Assembly: GCA_030442055.1 (NCBI GenBank)
Contig: JAUJEB010000001.1
Coordinates: forward strand, 3,162,001-3,226,000
Direction: 5' to 3'
DNA from: Agaribacillus aureus
GTDB taxonomy: Bacteria > Bacteroidota > Bacteroidia > Cytophagales > Cyclobacteriaceae
DNA length: 64,000 nt
In this document: in pieces, positions 18,201 through 27,048 of the stretch
Layout: every line of letters begins with the position of its first letter
Position numbering within the stretch: position 1 is the first letter of the stretch
Notes under the pieces: generated by a model
The model's input: the letters and a program-made list of their open reading frames with translations, nothing else
The model's database searches: none
Told to the model about the DNA's origin: nothing
Position numbers and translations under genes: made by a program

Positions 18201-18623
18201 CACATGCACAATATAATTTCCGGGTTCCTCTATATCAGGGATTTCGACCGGGGCGTTCAGGCAATCTCACAGGCCGAAGATTTCATAAAAAAATCCGGTG
18301 ACCGATATTTCCTGTCAGAGATTTACCGCCTGAAAGGTGAATTTCTGTTAGCCAGGTATGGAGAGGAGCGCACGGTGGAAATAGAAAAATATTATAAAAA
18401 GAGTAGGCAGATTGCCAAAAAACAGCATGCCAAATCCCTTGAATTGCGGACTGCCATGAGTACAGCAAGGCTATGGAGCAAACAAGGAAAAAATTCCGAG
18501 GCATTGAAGCTTGTTTCTGAGGTATACGATTGGTTCACCGAGGGTTTCACAACACAGGATTTAACGGAGGCAAGGGAACTGATTGAAGCAATATCAGCCA
18601 ACACAACTTTATCGGGTAATTAA
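15246..18623 (+). CDS. Zinc-ribbon / class III nucleotidyl cyclase / AAA-type NTPase / TPR protein
   Basis: About 1125 residues from the ATG at 15246 (a TTG 18 bases upstream is in frame). Two zinc ribbons open the protein: CSNC/CGNC and CPSC/CGNC (residues about 3-45). A class III adenylate/guanylate cyclase domain follows (about 70-255) with metal-binding Asp in FCDLVGST and GDGILVYFG. A large NTPase domain comes next, with Walker A GEAGIGKS (about 303) and Walker B LLVIFEDLHWAD (about 430), then a long helical TPR-like C-terminus (about 640-1120). This domain order is known in cyclase-fused STAND-type regulators, where the NTPase and TPR parts sense a signal and switch the cyclase. It is cytoplasmic. 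The sulfotransferase gene follows by 28 bases, so they probably share an operon. The product (cAMP or cGMP) and the activating signal are not predictable. Confidence 0.9.
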   Translation: MICSNCHFENPDGIKFCGNCGSPQHLLCPSCGFENPPGFKFCGNCGVPLGKQAAGLSQPAKVRQRREKTEAERRHLTVLFCDLVGSTALSDELDPEDLRVLITEYQKVCEKVVARYEGHVAQYLGDGILVYFGYPTAHENDAHRAVSSGLGILEAVQKFSKHLRESNHSGISVRIGIHTGHVVVGDMGGTGQAQQLALGATPNIAARLEGLAEPDTVIISADTYKLIQRYFSCENKGAQTVKGISYPVEIYQVMGENTARSRFEANQAHMDQTPIVGREKEINRLMELWETAKHGNSQTIMLSGEAGIGKSRVLQQMIVHVASDSNAWLMNHQCSPYHKRTPYYAFVQAIKDVALQFEGDEPANEQIKRLEGFLLQQGLPLEGMVPLFAQIMGISLEDSNYQPTPFGLDQQKEKLTKAFLKMFLGRAVKQNLLVIFEDLHWADPYTIDVIEHLINRPPVYNILTILSFRPEFDPPWPIQPHIVPLPLTNLPGSAVEEIVSNVAGGKLLPQELKDQIIQKTDGVPLFTEELTKMVLGSEMVKEHEDRYELTGPLSSLQIPSSLHDSLIARLDRMSNTKEVAQIGAVIGREFSHELINVASRMEANALQACLSQLVESEILLELGIRPHTTFRFRHALIRDAAYESLLKSQRKNYHLRIANDLTNNFPDTVKNKPEMLAYQFEKAGSPVEASAHWVKAGERAKQRLAYDEAHNFLERGLSLIYQMSTGEERSKLELKALSIQVPLLMITKGWVSIPAFKASCRMKELAEAQEDATSLFEALRGVITYQLFIGNPDKALQHATDALEIAKKLQIPDLIIEGHRLIGQSSIYAGSYQQSLESFEKAIVLSGSNRNSSKNYFISADPGIFSLIQSSHVIFCLGYPDQARERAEIALLKANKMKQPYGQVLCNFLSSNVACLVGDFEKGMAYGEKCKTLCEEYGITMFASESMNFLGYVLVQMDDAEKGLQAMQESLKWRIEHNIMAGIHLHMHNIISGFLYIRDFDRGVQAISQAEDFIKKSGDRYFLSEIYRLKGEFLLARYGEERTVEIEKYYKKSRQIAKKQHAKSLELRTAMSTARLWSKQGKNSEALKLVSEVYDWFTEGFTTQDLTEARELIEAISANTTLSGN

Positions 18624-18651
18624 ATCACTTTTCAAATAACCAATTTCAATT

Positions 18652-19581
18652 ATGGAATCAACATCTGAATCAATTGAATCATCTACTAAATGGCCCATAA
18701 AGAGCCGGGAAATGCACAATCATCACTTTGACTCCACTATTTGGAACGACTTTGAATTTCGCGATGATGATATTATCATCGCTACTTATGCAAAATCAGG
18801 GACGACCTGGATGCAACAGATTATCGCACAACTCCTGTTTAACGGAGAAGAGGGGCTGCCAGTAGCCGAAATGTCCCCCTGGATGGATCTCAGGGTACCG
18901 CCAAAAGAAATTAAACTGCCGGCGGTAGAGGCCCAGGAACACCGTCGATTTCTCAAGACACACTTACCTTTGGATAGCCTGGTCTTTTCTCCGAAAGCAA
19001 AGTACATCTACATTGGCCGGGATGGACGAGACGTATTATGGAGCATGCACCATCATCATATGACCGCCAATGAAAACTGGTATGCAGCACTAAATGATAC
19101 CCCCGGGCTCGTGGGACCACCAATCGGGAAACCCGTAGAAGATGTCCGGCAATATTTTCATGGCTGGCTGGAAAAAGATGGCTACCCCTGGTGGTCTCTC
19201 TGGGAAAACATCAACTCATGGTGGGCCTTCCGGAACATGCCCAATGTCATGCTGGTTCACTTTGAAAACCTCAAGCGCGACATGGAGGGTGAAATCAGAA
19301 GCATTGCCGCTTTTCTGGATATACCCATCGACGAATCCAAATGGGCTGCTATCGTTGAACACTGTAGTTTTGACTATATGAAAGCTAACGCGTCAGAAAG
19401 TGTACCGCTTGGAGGAGCATTCTGGGATGGCGGTGCCAAAACTTTTATTCATAAGGGCACCAATGGGAGATGGCGCGACATATTGACCGAAGAGGACTCT
19501 CAAAAATATGAAAAAACAGCGATCGACAAGCTGGGAGCAGCATGTGCCGAATGGTTGCAATCGGGTAAAATAAGCAAGTAA
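18652..19581 (+). CDS. PAPS-dependent sulfotransferase (Sulfotransfer_1)
   Basis: 309 residues, close to the size of cytosolic sulfotransferases. The 5'-phosphosulfate loop is visible as YAKSGTTW (Lys48-Trp53), and the 3'-phosphate binding region as YIGRDGRDVLWSMHHHH near residue 125. A histidine typical of the catalytic base may be in KTHLPLD. The C-terminal stretch ends with WRDILTEED, which resembles the RKGxxGDWK region, including a preceding KGTNGRW. It should transfer sulfate from PAPS to a hydroxyl of a small molecule or glycan. It lies 28 bases after the cyclase gene on the same strand, an association I do not recognise from a known pathway. Acceptor unknown. Confidence 0.88.
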   Translation: MESTSESIESSTKWPIKSREMHNHHFDSTIWNDFEFRDDDIIIATYAKSGTTWMQQIIAQLLFNGEEGLPVAEMSPWMDLRVPPKEIKLPAVEAQEHRRFLKTHLPLDSLVFSPKAKYIYIGRDGRDVLWSMHHHHMTANENWYAALNDTPGLVGPPIGKPVEDVRQYFHGWLEKDGYPWWSLWENINSWWAFRNMPNVMLVHFENLKRDMEGEIRSIAAFLDIPIDESKWAAIVEHCSFDYMKANASESVPLGGAFWDGGAKTFIHKGTNGRWRDILTEEDSQKYEKTAIDKLGAACAEWLQSGKISK

Positions 19582-19692
19582 GACCATTGCCATAAATCTC
19601 GAGAGATCAACTCGCCAAAACGTAGTGTAATCAGATCATTCGTATGCGGCATTTCCCACCAAGGAATGCTATAAAAAATTGAGGAGTAATGA

Positions 19693-20874
19693 ATGCAATT
19701 GCCGATGACCAGAATTAGTTTATCAAAGCTCGCTTTACTTTTTTTAAGCATGCTAACCATTATGGCGGCTGCGATCATTGCTCCTTCAATTCCCACAATG
19801 GCAGATTTCTTCCGGCAAACACCAAATGTAGATCTATTGTCAAAACTGGTAGTAAGTCTACCCACTTTGTTCATAGCTATCTCTGCCACTATCGTGGGCA
19901 GGTATATCGACAGGCATGGAAGGTTAAAATTACTATACATTGGTTTGGTGCTCTATGCCTTGAGTGGAATATCGGGATTTTATCTCAATAATATCTACTA
20001 CATCCTCATAGGCCGCGCACTGCTTGGTATTGCCATTGGCATCACCATGACCATTACCTTTACCTTGATCGGGGATTATTTTAAAGGGGATGACCGCAAA
20101 GATTTTATTGGTTTTCAAACGGCTTTTGTCGGATTTTCCGGTGGTGTGTTTTTGATCCTCGGAGGAGTACTGGCAGACATCAACTGGCGACTACCGTTTC
20201 TTATTTATTTGGTAGCTTTAGTCCTCATCCCGTTGGTCTTAAGGAGTTTGAATGAACCACAGGCAAGCACCCCCCTGAACAGAAATGTAACCGGAGAATC
20301 GAACCTGCTTATTCGCATCATTTTCATCAATGCCATTCTCTTGATGATCCTGTTTTACATTGTTCCGACGCAACTCCCATTTTTACTTTATGAGATTGGC
20401 ATCGACGAGAGCACCTTATCAGGGGCTGCCCTGGCAATCAACGCCTTGGGAATGGTTATTTCTTCCCTGTTATATGCCAGGTTGAAGGGACGGGTCCACT
20501 TTCCTTATATTTATACCATTGCATTTCTGCTCTTGGCCATGGGATATTTTTTGACCGGTATGACTCATTCCTTTTTTGACATATTTATTGCCATGTTCAT
20601 AGCCGGATTGGGCTTCGGCCTATTAATGGCAAATACCAATCTCTGGATCATGGAGCTAAGCCCACATGAACTTAGAGGCAAAAATATTGGCATGCTCACC
20701 ACATGCTTATTCCTGGGTCAGTTTCTGTCGCCTATAATCTTTGAGCCTCTGGTAATAAAGTATGGTGTTTCATTTCTTTTCATATTTACTGCAGCTTTCA
20801 TGGTTTTTATATCCGTAGGATTTTTGACGTTAGGCCAATCACTAATCAAAATGGGAACTTCAGCCGGGTCATGA
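19693..20874 (+). CDS. MFS transporter (DHA1-like)
   Basis: 393 residues with about 12 predicted membrane helices. A GAGGAG purine stretch lies six bases before the ATG, an unusually good Shine-Dalgarno for this genome, and fixes the start. The motif A-like loop GRYIDRHGRLKLL follows helix 2, and the C-terminal half has a matching second bundle. This is the drug/metabolite:proton antiporter type (DHA1), an exporter in the inner membrane. It is 111 bases after the sulfotransferase gene on the same strand and could export a sulfated product, but that is inference. It converges on the GH2 gene, with only 51 bases between the two. Confidence 0.85.
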   Translation: MQLPMTRISLSKLALLFLSMLTIMAAAIIAPSIPTMADFFRQTPNVDLLSKLVVSLPTLFIAISATIVGRYIDRHGRLKLLYIGLVLYALSGISGFYLNNIYYILIGRALLGIAIGITMTITFTLIGDYFKGDDRKDFIGFQTAFVGFSGGVFLILGGVLADINWRLPFLIYLVALVLIPLVLRSLNEPQASTPLNRNVTGESNLLIRIIFINAILLMILFYIVPTQLPFLLYEIGIDESTLSGAALAINALGMVISSLLYARLKGRVHFPYIYTIAFLLLAMGYFLTGMTHSFFDIFIAMFIAGLGFGLLMANTNLWIMELSPHELRGKNIGMLTTCLFLGQFLSPIIFEPLVIKYGVSFLFIFTAAFMVFISVGFLTLGQSLIKMGTSAGS

Positions 20875-20925
20875 TTCTTCCGGATCTAAGTAGTAAATCA
20901 TGGATTTCACGTTATTAAAACCGAT

Positions 20926-23226
20926 CTAACCTCCCATCATATTCGAAATAAAAAATTTCGCCCCAAGTATGAGGAGTGATACAGCTACTAACAGGATAAA
21001 TACTATCCACAGCGTTATTTTCTTCCATTTGGGACCTCTCCGAACTTTTCTAATTCCAAATAGCCAAACTAAAAATGCAGCGATCAATCCCCCAATGACC
21101 ACCTGGTGGGCAATCGTCATAAAATCAAATATTTTAATAAATAAATTTATCCCCTCATAGGGATTTTCGAGCACAAATACACAATCATCGGTAAAGGTTC
21201 GTCCGGATTTAGTCCCTCGAACAATAATCCCATTATTGCCACTTTTAAGCTTAATTCCCTCCCAAATAATGATGCCTTTTTCCGGAGACTTATTTGGAAG
21301 CTCTTCTCCATTTACTGTCAAAGATACGTCGCTTAGGTTGGTATATACTTTAACCTGGGTCTCTGCCTTCTCTCTAAATATATACCTGGATGAGGTTATA
21401 TGAAGCACGGGTTCGTCCGACCAGTTGGCCTTATAAAAATAGAAGGCGTCTTTTTTTATCTTTCGATCATAGGTAACCATGCCCTTATCATTGATTCCAT
21501 AATGGTCCCCCTCTTTCCGGAAATGAGACCCAAAATCAAACATATTCCACACAAAAGTTCCCCAGACAAAAGCGCGATCATCAAATATTTTCAGATTTTC
21601 CTCATGGTAATATGATTGCCATTCTTCAGGATGAGGCGATCCCATGGGATTGGGAGATTCTAACTCATCTGAATGCTGATAAACACTCCCTCCAGCACCA
21701 TATTCACTGATTCCAATCTTGTAGTCGGGGAAGTCCTCATGCAACTGATCAAGGAATAGCCCCATATCTTTTGGTTCTTTATAATACCAGCCAAAGTATC
21801 TGTTCCAGGCAATGGCGTCGGTAATACCATGTAAATCCGGGTGTTCCTGAGGACTGAGCATACTTGCCCCCACGGAGATTCTGTCGGGATCTTCTTTTTT
21901 AACGATAGCATTCAATTCTTCAACAAATTGTATTGGCTTAGCACTTTCCGGGTTTTGAATTTCATTGAAAATACTCCACATCAATATGGAAGGATGATTG
22001 AAATTTTGCCGGATTAATTCATAGAGTTGTTGTTTGGCATTTGTATGAAATGCCTCCGTATTTTCATACCCGTTGGAACCAGGCATGAAACCGCCGGGTA
22101 TACCTACCCAGGGTAGCTCTGCCCACACGACCACCCCGTTTTCATCTGTCATATCATAGACAATTTCTGCATGTTGGTAGTGCGCCAATCGCAAGGCATT
22201 GATTCCCATTTCAAGCATGAGGTCCATATCTTCTCGATGGTCGGCATCGGAAATGGCAGAACCTTTATCCTTCCGGTCCTGATGGCGGCTCACGCCTCGC
22301 AGATCAACCGGTTCCCCATTCAGGAAAAATCCTTCATTGGCGTCAATATGGAAAAACCTTAAGCCTAATGGTTCGGATTTCGAATCAATTACTACCCCGT
22401 CTTTAAGGATTTCAATCCTTACCTGGTATAAGTATGGATCCTTTTTGCCATTCCATAAATGTGGATTTTTAATCTTGAACTCATGGGTTAATGCAACGTC
22501 GCCAACTGGAATTAAGCTTTTGCTTTGCTGGCTTTCAACCACTTCACCCGAAGCATCGATAATTGTTGATTTATATTCAACTTCAGCATCTGCACCGGTT
22601 TTATTGGATATTTTCGTCAACACTTCTACATCCGCACTTTCTTTACTGACATGCTGTTGTCTGATATAAACACCCGGCGATGCAAAATCCAGGGGGGTAA
22701 TACAAACAGGATCAGTAACGATTACAGTTACGGGGCGATATATTCCCCCGTAATTATTAAAATCGCCAACCAACGGAATAACTTCCAGGTTGGTCTCATT
22801 GCTAACGACAACTTCAATGGTATTTTTTTGGCCCAATAAAAGATGATCTGTTATCTCAAAACAAAAGGCAGCGTAACCTCCTTCGTGTGTTCCCAGTTTA
22901 TGCCCGTTTAAAGTCAAAGTGGCCGTAATATTCACACCTTCAAATCGAATAAAAACTCTTCGATTGCTCCATGATTCCTGTCCATCAAAACTTTTTTGAT
23001 ATTTTCCAATACCCCTATAGTACTGCATTCCCTCCTGGGCGTCAGATTTATTCCAGGAATGAGGTAATGAAACCGTTTCGTTAACCAATAACCCTGAAAC
23101 CGATTGCCCCTGGAAAATCCAATGATCATTGAAAGGGATTTCCTGACGCCCCTGAGCTTTTAATTCCGGGGGGGTGTGAAAAAAAATTGGCAGCATGAAT
23201 AGGATGAAAATCAAATGGCATTTCAT
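20926..23226 (-). CDS. Glycoside hydrolase family 2 enzyme with C-terminal membrane helices
   Basis: 766 residues. A signal peptide (LIFILFMLPIFF, cut near LKAQ) is followed by the GH2 sugar-binding jelly roll (SLPHSWNKSDAQ, TLTLNGHKLGTHEGGYAAF), an immunoglobulin-like domain and the TIM barrel (about 300-610). The general acid/base is E422 in WSIFNEIQN and the nucleophile E508 in GISEYGAGG, as in beta-galactosidases, beta-glucuronidases and beta-mannosidases. After the barrel comes another beta domain and then about 70 residues with two hydrophobic helices (QVVIGGLIAAFLVWLFGI and LWIVFILLVAVSLLILGA), unusual for GH2 and suggesting that the enzyme is tethered in a membrane facing the periplasm. 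Substrate not determined. It is transcribed toward the MFS gene. Both catalytic residues are intact. Confidence 0.9.
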   Translation of the reverse strand: MKCHLIFILFMLPIFFHTPPELKAQGRQEIPFNDHWIFQGQSVSGLLVNETVSLPHSWNKSDAQEGMQYYRGIGKYQKSFDGQESWSNRRVFIRFEGVNITATLTLNGHKLGTHEGGYAAFCFEITDHLLLGQKNTIEVVVSNETNLEVIPLVGDFNNYGGIYRPVTVIVTDPVCITPLDFASPGVYIRQQHVSKESADVEVLTKISNKTGADAEVEYKSTIIDASGEVVESQQSKSLIPVGDVALTHEFKIKNPHLWNGKKDPYLYQVRIEILKDGVVIDSKSEPLGLRFFHIDANEGFFLNGEPVDLRGVSRHQDRKDKGSAISDADHREDMDLMLEMGINALRLAHYQHAEIVYDMTDENGVVVWAELPWVGIPGGFMPGSNGYENTEAFHTNAKQQLYELIRQNFNHPSILMWSIFNEIQNPESAKPIQFVEELNAIVKKEDPDRISVGASMLSPQEHPDLHGITDAIAWNRYFGWYYKEPKDMGLFLDQLHEDFPDYKIGISEYGAGGSVYQHSDELESPNPMGSPHPEEWQSYYHEENLKIFDDRAFVWGTFVWNMFDFGSHFRKEGDHYGINDKGMVTYDRKIKKDAFYFYKANWSDEPVLHITSSRYIFREKAETQVKVYTNLSDVSLTVNGEELPNKSPEKGIIIWEGIKLKSGNNGIIVRGTKSGRTFTDDCVFVLENPYEGINLFIKIFDFMTIAHQVVIGGLIAAFLVWLFGIRKVRRGPKWKKITLWIVFILLVAVSLLILGAKFFISNMMGG

Positions 23227-23752
23227 ATTTATATATATTTTTGATTGACATATTTAAAAGCAATCACATCGGCATAATTAAGGTTTGAGACAGCGTCATA
23301 TGTATGCTTTGTTCTAAAACTAAAAAACGTCAGATTGGAATTGCGTTTAAAAACAAAAGCCGGCTCAATTCATAGACCACGTAACCCTTCATTTAAAATT
23401 CACCCAGGCCTCTACGGAAAATAAAGGTAATGGCGGATCACCAGTAATGCACAAACTCGCCCCATGCAGCAACCTGCATTACCTATATGAATTTTGTGCT
23501 TTGAATAATCAATGTAACTCATTAATTTGAATCTTCCAATGGGTGCGAGTTCGGCAAGTGCCGGGATCGTATCAAAAAGCCAGGCAAATGTCAATTTGGA
23601 AAGCTTTAACCGCACGAAGGGCAAAGGAATCTTCATAATTGATGAGGTAGTTCAAAAAGAAGTGGGCGAGGGAATTGATCTGATAAAAGATTTATGGTAC
23701 ATTCCGGATATTGATTTAAACATTGCACCTGGCACCTAGCACAATCTGACTT
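23227..23752. other. 526-base divergent intergenic region
   Basis: Lies between the divergent GH2 and nucleoside hydrolase genes. A 70-codon frame on the + strand (23527-23739, TTG start) ends 13 bases before the nucleoside hydrolase start and has a coding-like composition (GIFIIDEVVQKEVGEGIDL), but I recognise no domain. It may be a remnant. No strong dyad seen. Confidence 0.35.
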
Positions 23753-24763
23753 ATGATAAAGATGAGAGTATTAGCATTCATAATATTATTTTCAGGGTTT
23801 TTAGCATCCTCCTATGCTTCGGCCAACTTAAAGAACCAGATGGCGACCTCAAAAAAGAAGTTGCCGGTTATCTTCGATACCGATACGAACAATGAACTGG
23901 ATGACCAACATGCAATGGCATACCTGTTTTGCAATAGGAATTATTTCGACATAAAAGCGATAACCGTGAATGCCACCAGCAGTGGTGATGATATCGACAG
24001 GCATTTTGATGAAGCCCAACGAATCATGACGCTTTTTAAAGTAAATAATGAAATACCGTTATTAAAAGGAGCCGATAAATCATTTACAGAAATCAAGGGT
24101 GACCTGAGCAATCCGTATTTTGACGGATTCAAAGCAGTGAATTTCATCATATCCGAAGCAAAAAAACATAAACGGCACAAACTGGTGGTAATAGCCGTTG
24201 GCAAGCTCACCAATTTGGCGCTTGCTTTAAAAAAAGATCCATCAATTGCAGCGCACATTCGCCTGGTTTGGCTGGGAGCCAATTACCCTGAGCCCGGAGA
24301 GTATAACCTGGAAAATGATATTGAATCGATGAACTATGTTCTGAAAACGAATATCGAATTCGAAATGGTCACAGTTCGTTATGGAAAACCTTCCGGAACA
24401 GATGCTGTGAGGGTTACCCAACAGGAAGTAAACAAAAACATGCCGGGTATGGGTCCGAAAATTACCAACCCAATCACTGGCAGACATGGCGGTAAATTCG
24501 ACAACTTTGGTGACTACTCGGTAAACCTTTTTACCCACATCGATTATCATGGTGACCCACCTTCGCGAGCGCTTTTTGATATGGCAGCGGTGGCCATCGT
24601 TAAAAACCCAAAATGGGCAGAATCATCAACTATTTCCTGCCCCGCAATGATTGACAAAAAGTGGGTAGAACAACCCGATAACCCGCGAAAAATTGTCCTT
24701 TGGGAAGATTTTGAAAAAGATGAAATAATTTCTGACTTCTACAGTAGTTTAAAGAAGTTTTAA
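23753..24763 (+). CDS. Secreted nucleoside hydrolase (IUNH family)
   Basis: 336 residues with a signal peptide (VLAFIILFSGFLASSYASA). The calcium-binding fingerprint of inosine-uridine preferring nucleoside hydrolases, DTDTNNELDD, is intact near residue 43, and the family-type VVIAVGKLTNLALALKK follows. The C-terminal half has HIDYHGDPPSRALFDMAAVAI, where Asp and His fit the metal/base-recognition loop. The enzyme would cleave the N-glycosidic bond of nucleosides to ribose and free base, here in the periplasm or outside the cell. Exported members are common in Bacteroidota uptake loci. It precedes the sigma/FecR/SusCD genes on the same strand, 312 bases upstream, which suggests a link to a ribosyl-containing substrate. 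That link is inference. Confidence 0.88.
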   Translation: MIKMRVLAFIILFSGFLASSYASANLKNQMATSKKKLPVIFDTDTNNELDDQHAMAYLFCNRNYFDIKAITVNATSSGDDIDRHFDEAQRIMTLFKVNNEIPLLKGADKSFTEIKGDLSNPYFDGFKAVNFIISEAKKHKRHKLVVIAVGKLTNLALALKKDPSIAAHIRLVWLGANYPEPGEYNLENDIESMNYVLKTNIEFEMVTVRYGKPSGTDAVRVTQQEVNKNMPGMGPKITNPITGRHGGKFDNFGDYSVNLFTHIDYHGDPPSRALFDMAAVAIVKNPKWAESSTISCPAMIDKKWVEQPDNPRKIVLWEDFEKDEIISDFYSSLKKF

Positions 24764-25075
24764 ACAAAAGGGGTGCCGTTACCATAATCAAGTGCATCCG
24801 GTAAAATTGATATTTTAGTGGGCAATCCGACTCCTAAAACAGGCCCCTGCCTGGCAACCATTTCTTTACGCTTACGGTAATGTCAGGATGATTTGGAAGT
24901 AGTGTGCGTGTTTTTTTATTAAAGTTTTTTGATCAATATATTGAGAATAATACCTAATTTACCATCACGATTTAATCCCGGACGTCAGAAAAATCGCCTG
25001 AATTGGTTTTTTCAGGAGCGTTCAACTGAATGAATTGAAGAGAGATTGTAAATCCTTAACAGCCAAAAGGGCACA
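24764..25075. other. Intergenic region before the ECF sigma gene
   Basis: 312 bases, AT-rich in its second half, with a T-run near 24910-24930 and a small hairpin-forming CCTGA/TCAGG pair near 25000-25020. Expected to hold the sigma-factor promoter. No gene supported. Confidence 0.4.
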
Positions 25076-25729
25076 ATGAAAGCACTTTCAAAATTAGTTA
25101 TCTCTCCCAAAGAAGAACTAAAAAAGGCAACACCACCTTCAAAAAAATTAACGCACCAGGAAGTACTGAGTGGTCTGGAAAGGGGCGATGAATCCGTATT
25201 GGGTTACGTCTATAACCAGCATGTTCATGACCTGTTTAGATTTGGAAGCCAAATCTCCCGGGACAAGGAAGTAGTAAAGGATTGTATCCAGGATGTTTTT
25301 TTAACACTGATAAAACGTAATAATATCGCGCATGGAAAAATCAACTCCATAAAATCATATCTGTACAAATCACTTTACAGGGCGATAATTGAAAAAGTAC
25401 GGACGGAACGTAAATATCTGCTTGAACATCCTGTATTAGATAATTTGGATGGCTTTGAGATCGAGATCTCAAGCGAATCAAGAATGATAGATGAGGAGGC
25501 CTATCGCCTAAAAGTCATCAAGGTCAATGAAGAATTAAAGCATTTATCAAAGCGTCAGAAACAAGCTATTCTACTGTTTTATTACGACGGATTTTCGCAG
25601 CAGGAAATTGCGGACCTGATGAACCTCAAAAATCAGAACTCAGTTACAAAACTTGTACGAAGAGGTTTGGATTCCATCCGGAAAAATATACTTATATCAC
25701 TATTACCGCTGCTGAACATGGTGAGTTAA
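25076..25729 (+). CDS. ECF RNA polymerase sigma factor for the SusCD locus
   Basis: 217 residues. Region 2 is visible as YVYNQHVHDLFRFGSQ and VVKDCIQDVFLTLI, and region 4 as LSKRQKQAILLFYYDGFSQQEIADLM with the helix-turn-helix NQNSVTKLVRRGLDSIRK. This is the FecI/SigW-like ECF type that Bacteroidota use for outer-membrane-receptor signalling. The FecR-like anti-sigma gene starts 128 bases later and a SusC with an STN signalling domain follows, so the three form a trans-envelope switch: ligand binding at SusC, signal via STN to FecR, release of this sigma factor. The N-terminal 35 residues before region 2 are longer than in most ECF factors. Confidence 0.92.
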   Translation: MKALSKLVISPKEELKKATPPSKKLTHQEVLSGLERGDESVLGYVYNQHVHDLFRFGSQISRDKEVVKDCIQDVFLTLIKRNNIAHGKINSIKSYLYKSLYRAIIEKVRTERKYLLEHPVLDNLDGFEIEISSESRMIDEEAYRLKVIKVNEELKHLSKRQKQAILLFYYDGFSQQEIADLMNLKNQNSVTKLVRRGLDSIRKNILISLLPLLNMVS

Positions 25730-25857
25730 CTTCCTACTGGCTCATGATTTCATAAATTCTTTTCTAAAATTCTTTCAAAATGGGAGGATCTGATTTTGGC
25801 GCCCCTCTTTATTATTAGAGGGTAAACCAAAATCTTACAAACCCTTTGAAAGATGCG

Positions 25858-26892
25858 ATGAAGTACGAGCAATACAACACCATAGATTTTATCAAGGATG
25901 AATATTTTATCCGGTGGGTAAAGGATCCGGACGAGCAATCGGAAAAGTTTTGGAAGATGTGGATAGCAAAACATCCAGAAAAAAGAGAGGAGGTAATGCA
26001 TGCCCGAAATATGATTGCCGATCTTGGCTATAAACACGACCCAAAGCTTAGCGAGCACGATTATCTGGAGATGTTTGAAGGTATACTGAAAAAGAGTCGC
26101 CAGAAGTCTGTGAAAAAACCACCATTGAATGCTCCTGTTTTATCCAGAGCCTTAAAAGTAGCAGCTGTGGTTATCTTGGCCCTCGGATCAGTTTTCACGC
26201 TGATGAAGCTCAAACCAGAGGGTAAACCACCTACCATCACCACAGTTTTCGTGAGTAAGAAAAGCCCGGTTGGCCAGAAAATTATAACCTGGCTCGACGA
26301 TGGCACCAAGGTCCATCTTAATGCAGGGTCAGATATCAGATACGCTGAAAAATTTTCAGACTCACTGCGTTTAATTCACCTACGTGGCGAGGCATATTTT
26401 GAAGTGACCAGAGATACTTCCAGGCCTTTTGTAGTGAAAACCGGCAAGGTTAAAACCACAGTGCTTGGAACAGCATTTAACGTCAAAGCCTATCCGGACG
26501 AAAACAAGATCGATGTAGCCGTGGCAGAGGGGAAGGTAAAGGTGGAAAATGAAAGCAGCCTCACAACTACTTTCCAGCATACCATTACCCAAAATCAAAT
26601 GGCCTCTTTCGATATCTCCAACCAGTTGGCGACAAAGCAGGAATTTGATCCGAATGAAGTCTTCGCATGGACAAAAGGGATTATTCATTTCAATGGTGCC
26701 GACATTAATGAAATTATCACCACGTTGGAAAGATGGTATGGTGTCACCTTTGTAGTAAATCGTCCGCTGAACCTGGACAAGGATTTTACCATTACTTACG
26801 AGAATAAACCGCTGACTGAAATACTAAAAGGCCTGAGTTTTGCCTTTGATTTCAGATTTGAAATAAATGATAAAATTGTCACCCTAAATTAA
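25858..26892 (+). CDS. FecR-family anti-sigma factor
   Basis: About 344 residues from the ATG at 25858 (a TTG four codons upstream is in frame). The cytoplasmic N-terminus (about 1-90) binds the sigma factor. It is followed by one membrane helix (ALKVAAVVILALGSVFTLM), and the periplasmic FecR domain has the family signature WLDDGTKVHLNAGSDIRY and LRGEAYFEVTRDTSRPFVV. The last 70 residues resemble the secretin/TonB short N-terminal-like domain that contacts the receptor (LTEILKGLSFAFDFRFEI). It regulates the adjacent ECF sigma factor. Confidence 0.93.
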   Translation: MKYEQYNTIDFIKDEYFIRWVKDPDEQSEKFWKMWIAKHPEKREEVMHARNMIADLGYKHDPKLSEHDYLEMFEGILKKSRQKSVKKPPLNAPVLSRALKVAAVVILALGSVFTLMKLKPEGKPPTITTVFVSKKSPVGQKIITWLDDGTKVHLNAGSDIRYAEKFSDSLRLIHLRGEAYFEVTRDTSRPFVVKTGKVKTTVLGTAFNVKAYPDENKIDVAVAEGKVKVENESSLTTTFQHTITQNQMASFDISNQLATKQEFDPNEVFAWTKGIIHFNGADINEIITTLERWYGVTFVVNRPLNLDKDFTITYENKPLTEILKGLSFAFDFRFEINDKIVTLN

Positions 26893-27048
26893 TATAGCCT
26901 ATGACCTATAAAAATACGAGCTAACCAATCAAACCAGTTTTCGGATAAAGTACCCCATGCTGCTTGAAGTTCATTGGGGAATGCCTTGTAAGCATGCATG
27001 AGGTACGGGTTCCTGATAATTATTTCTTACCAAAAACCTTTTTTAATT

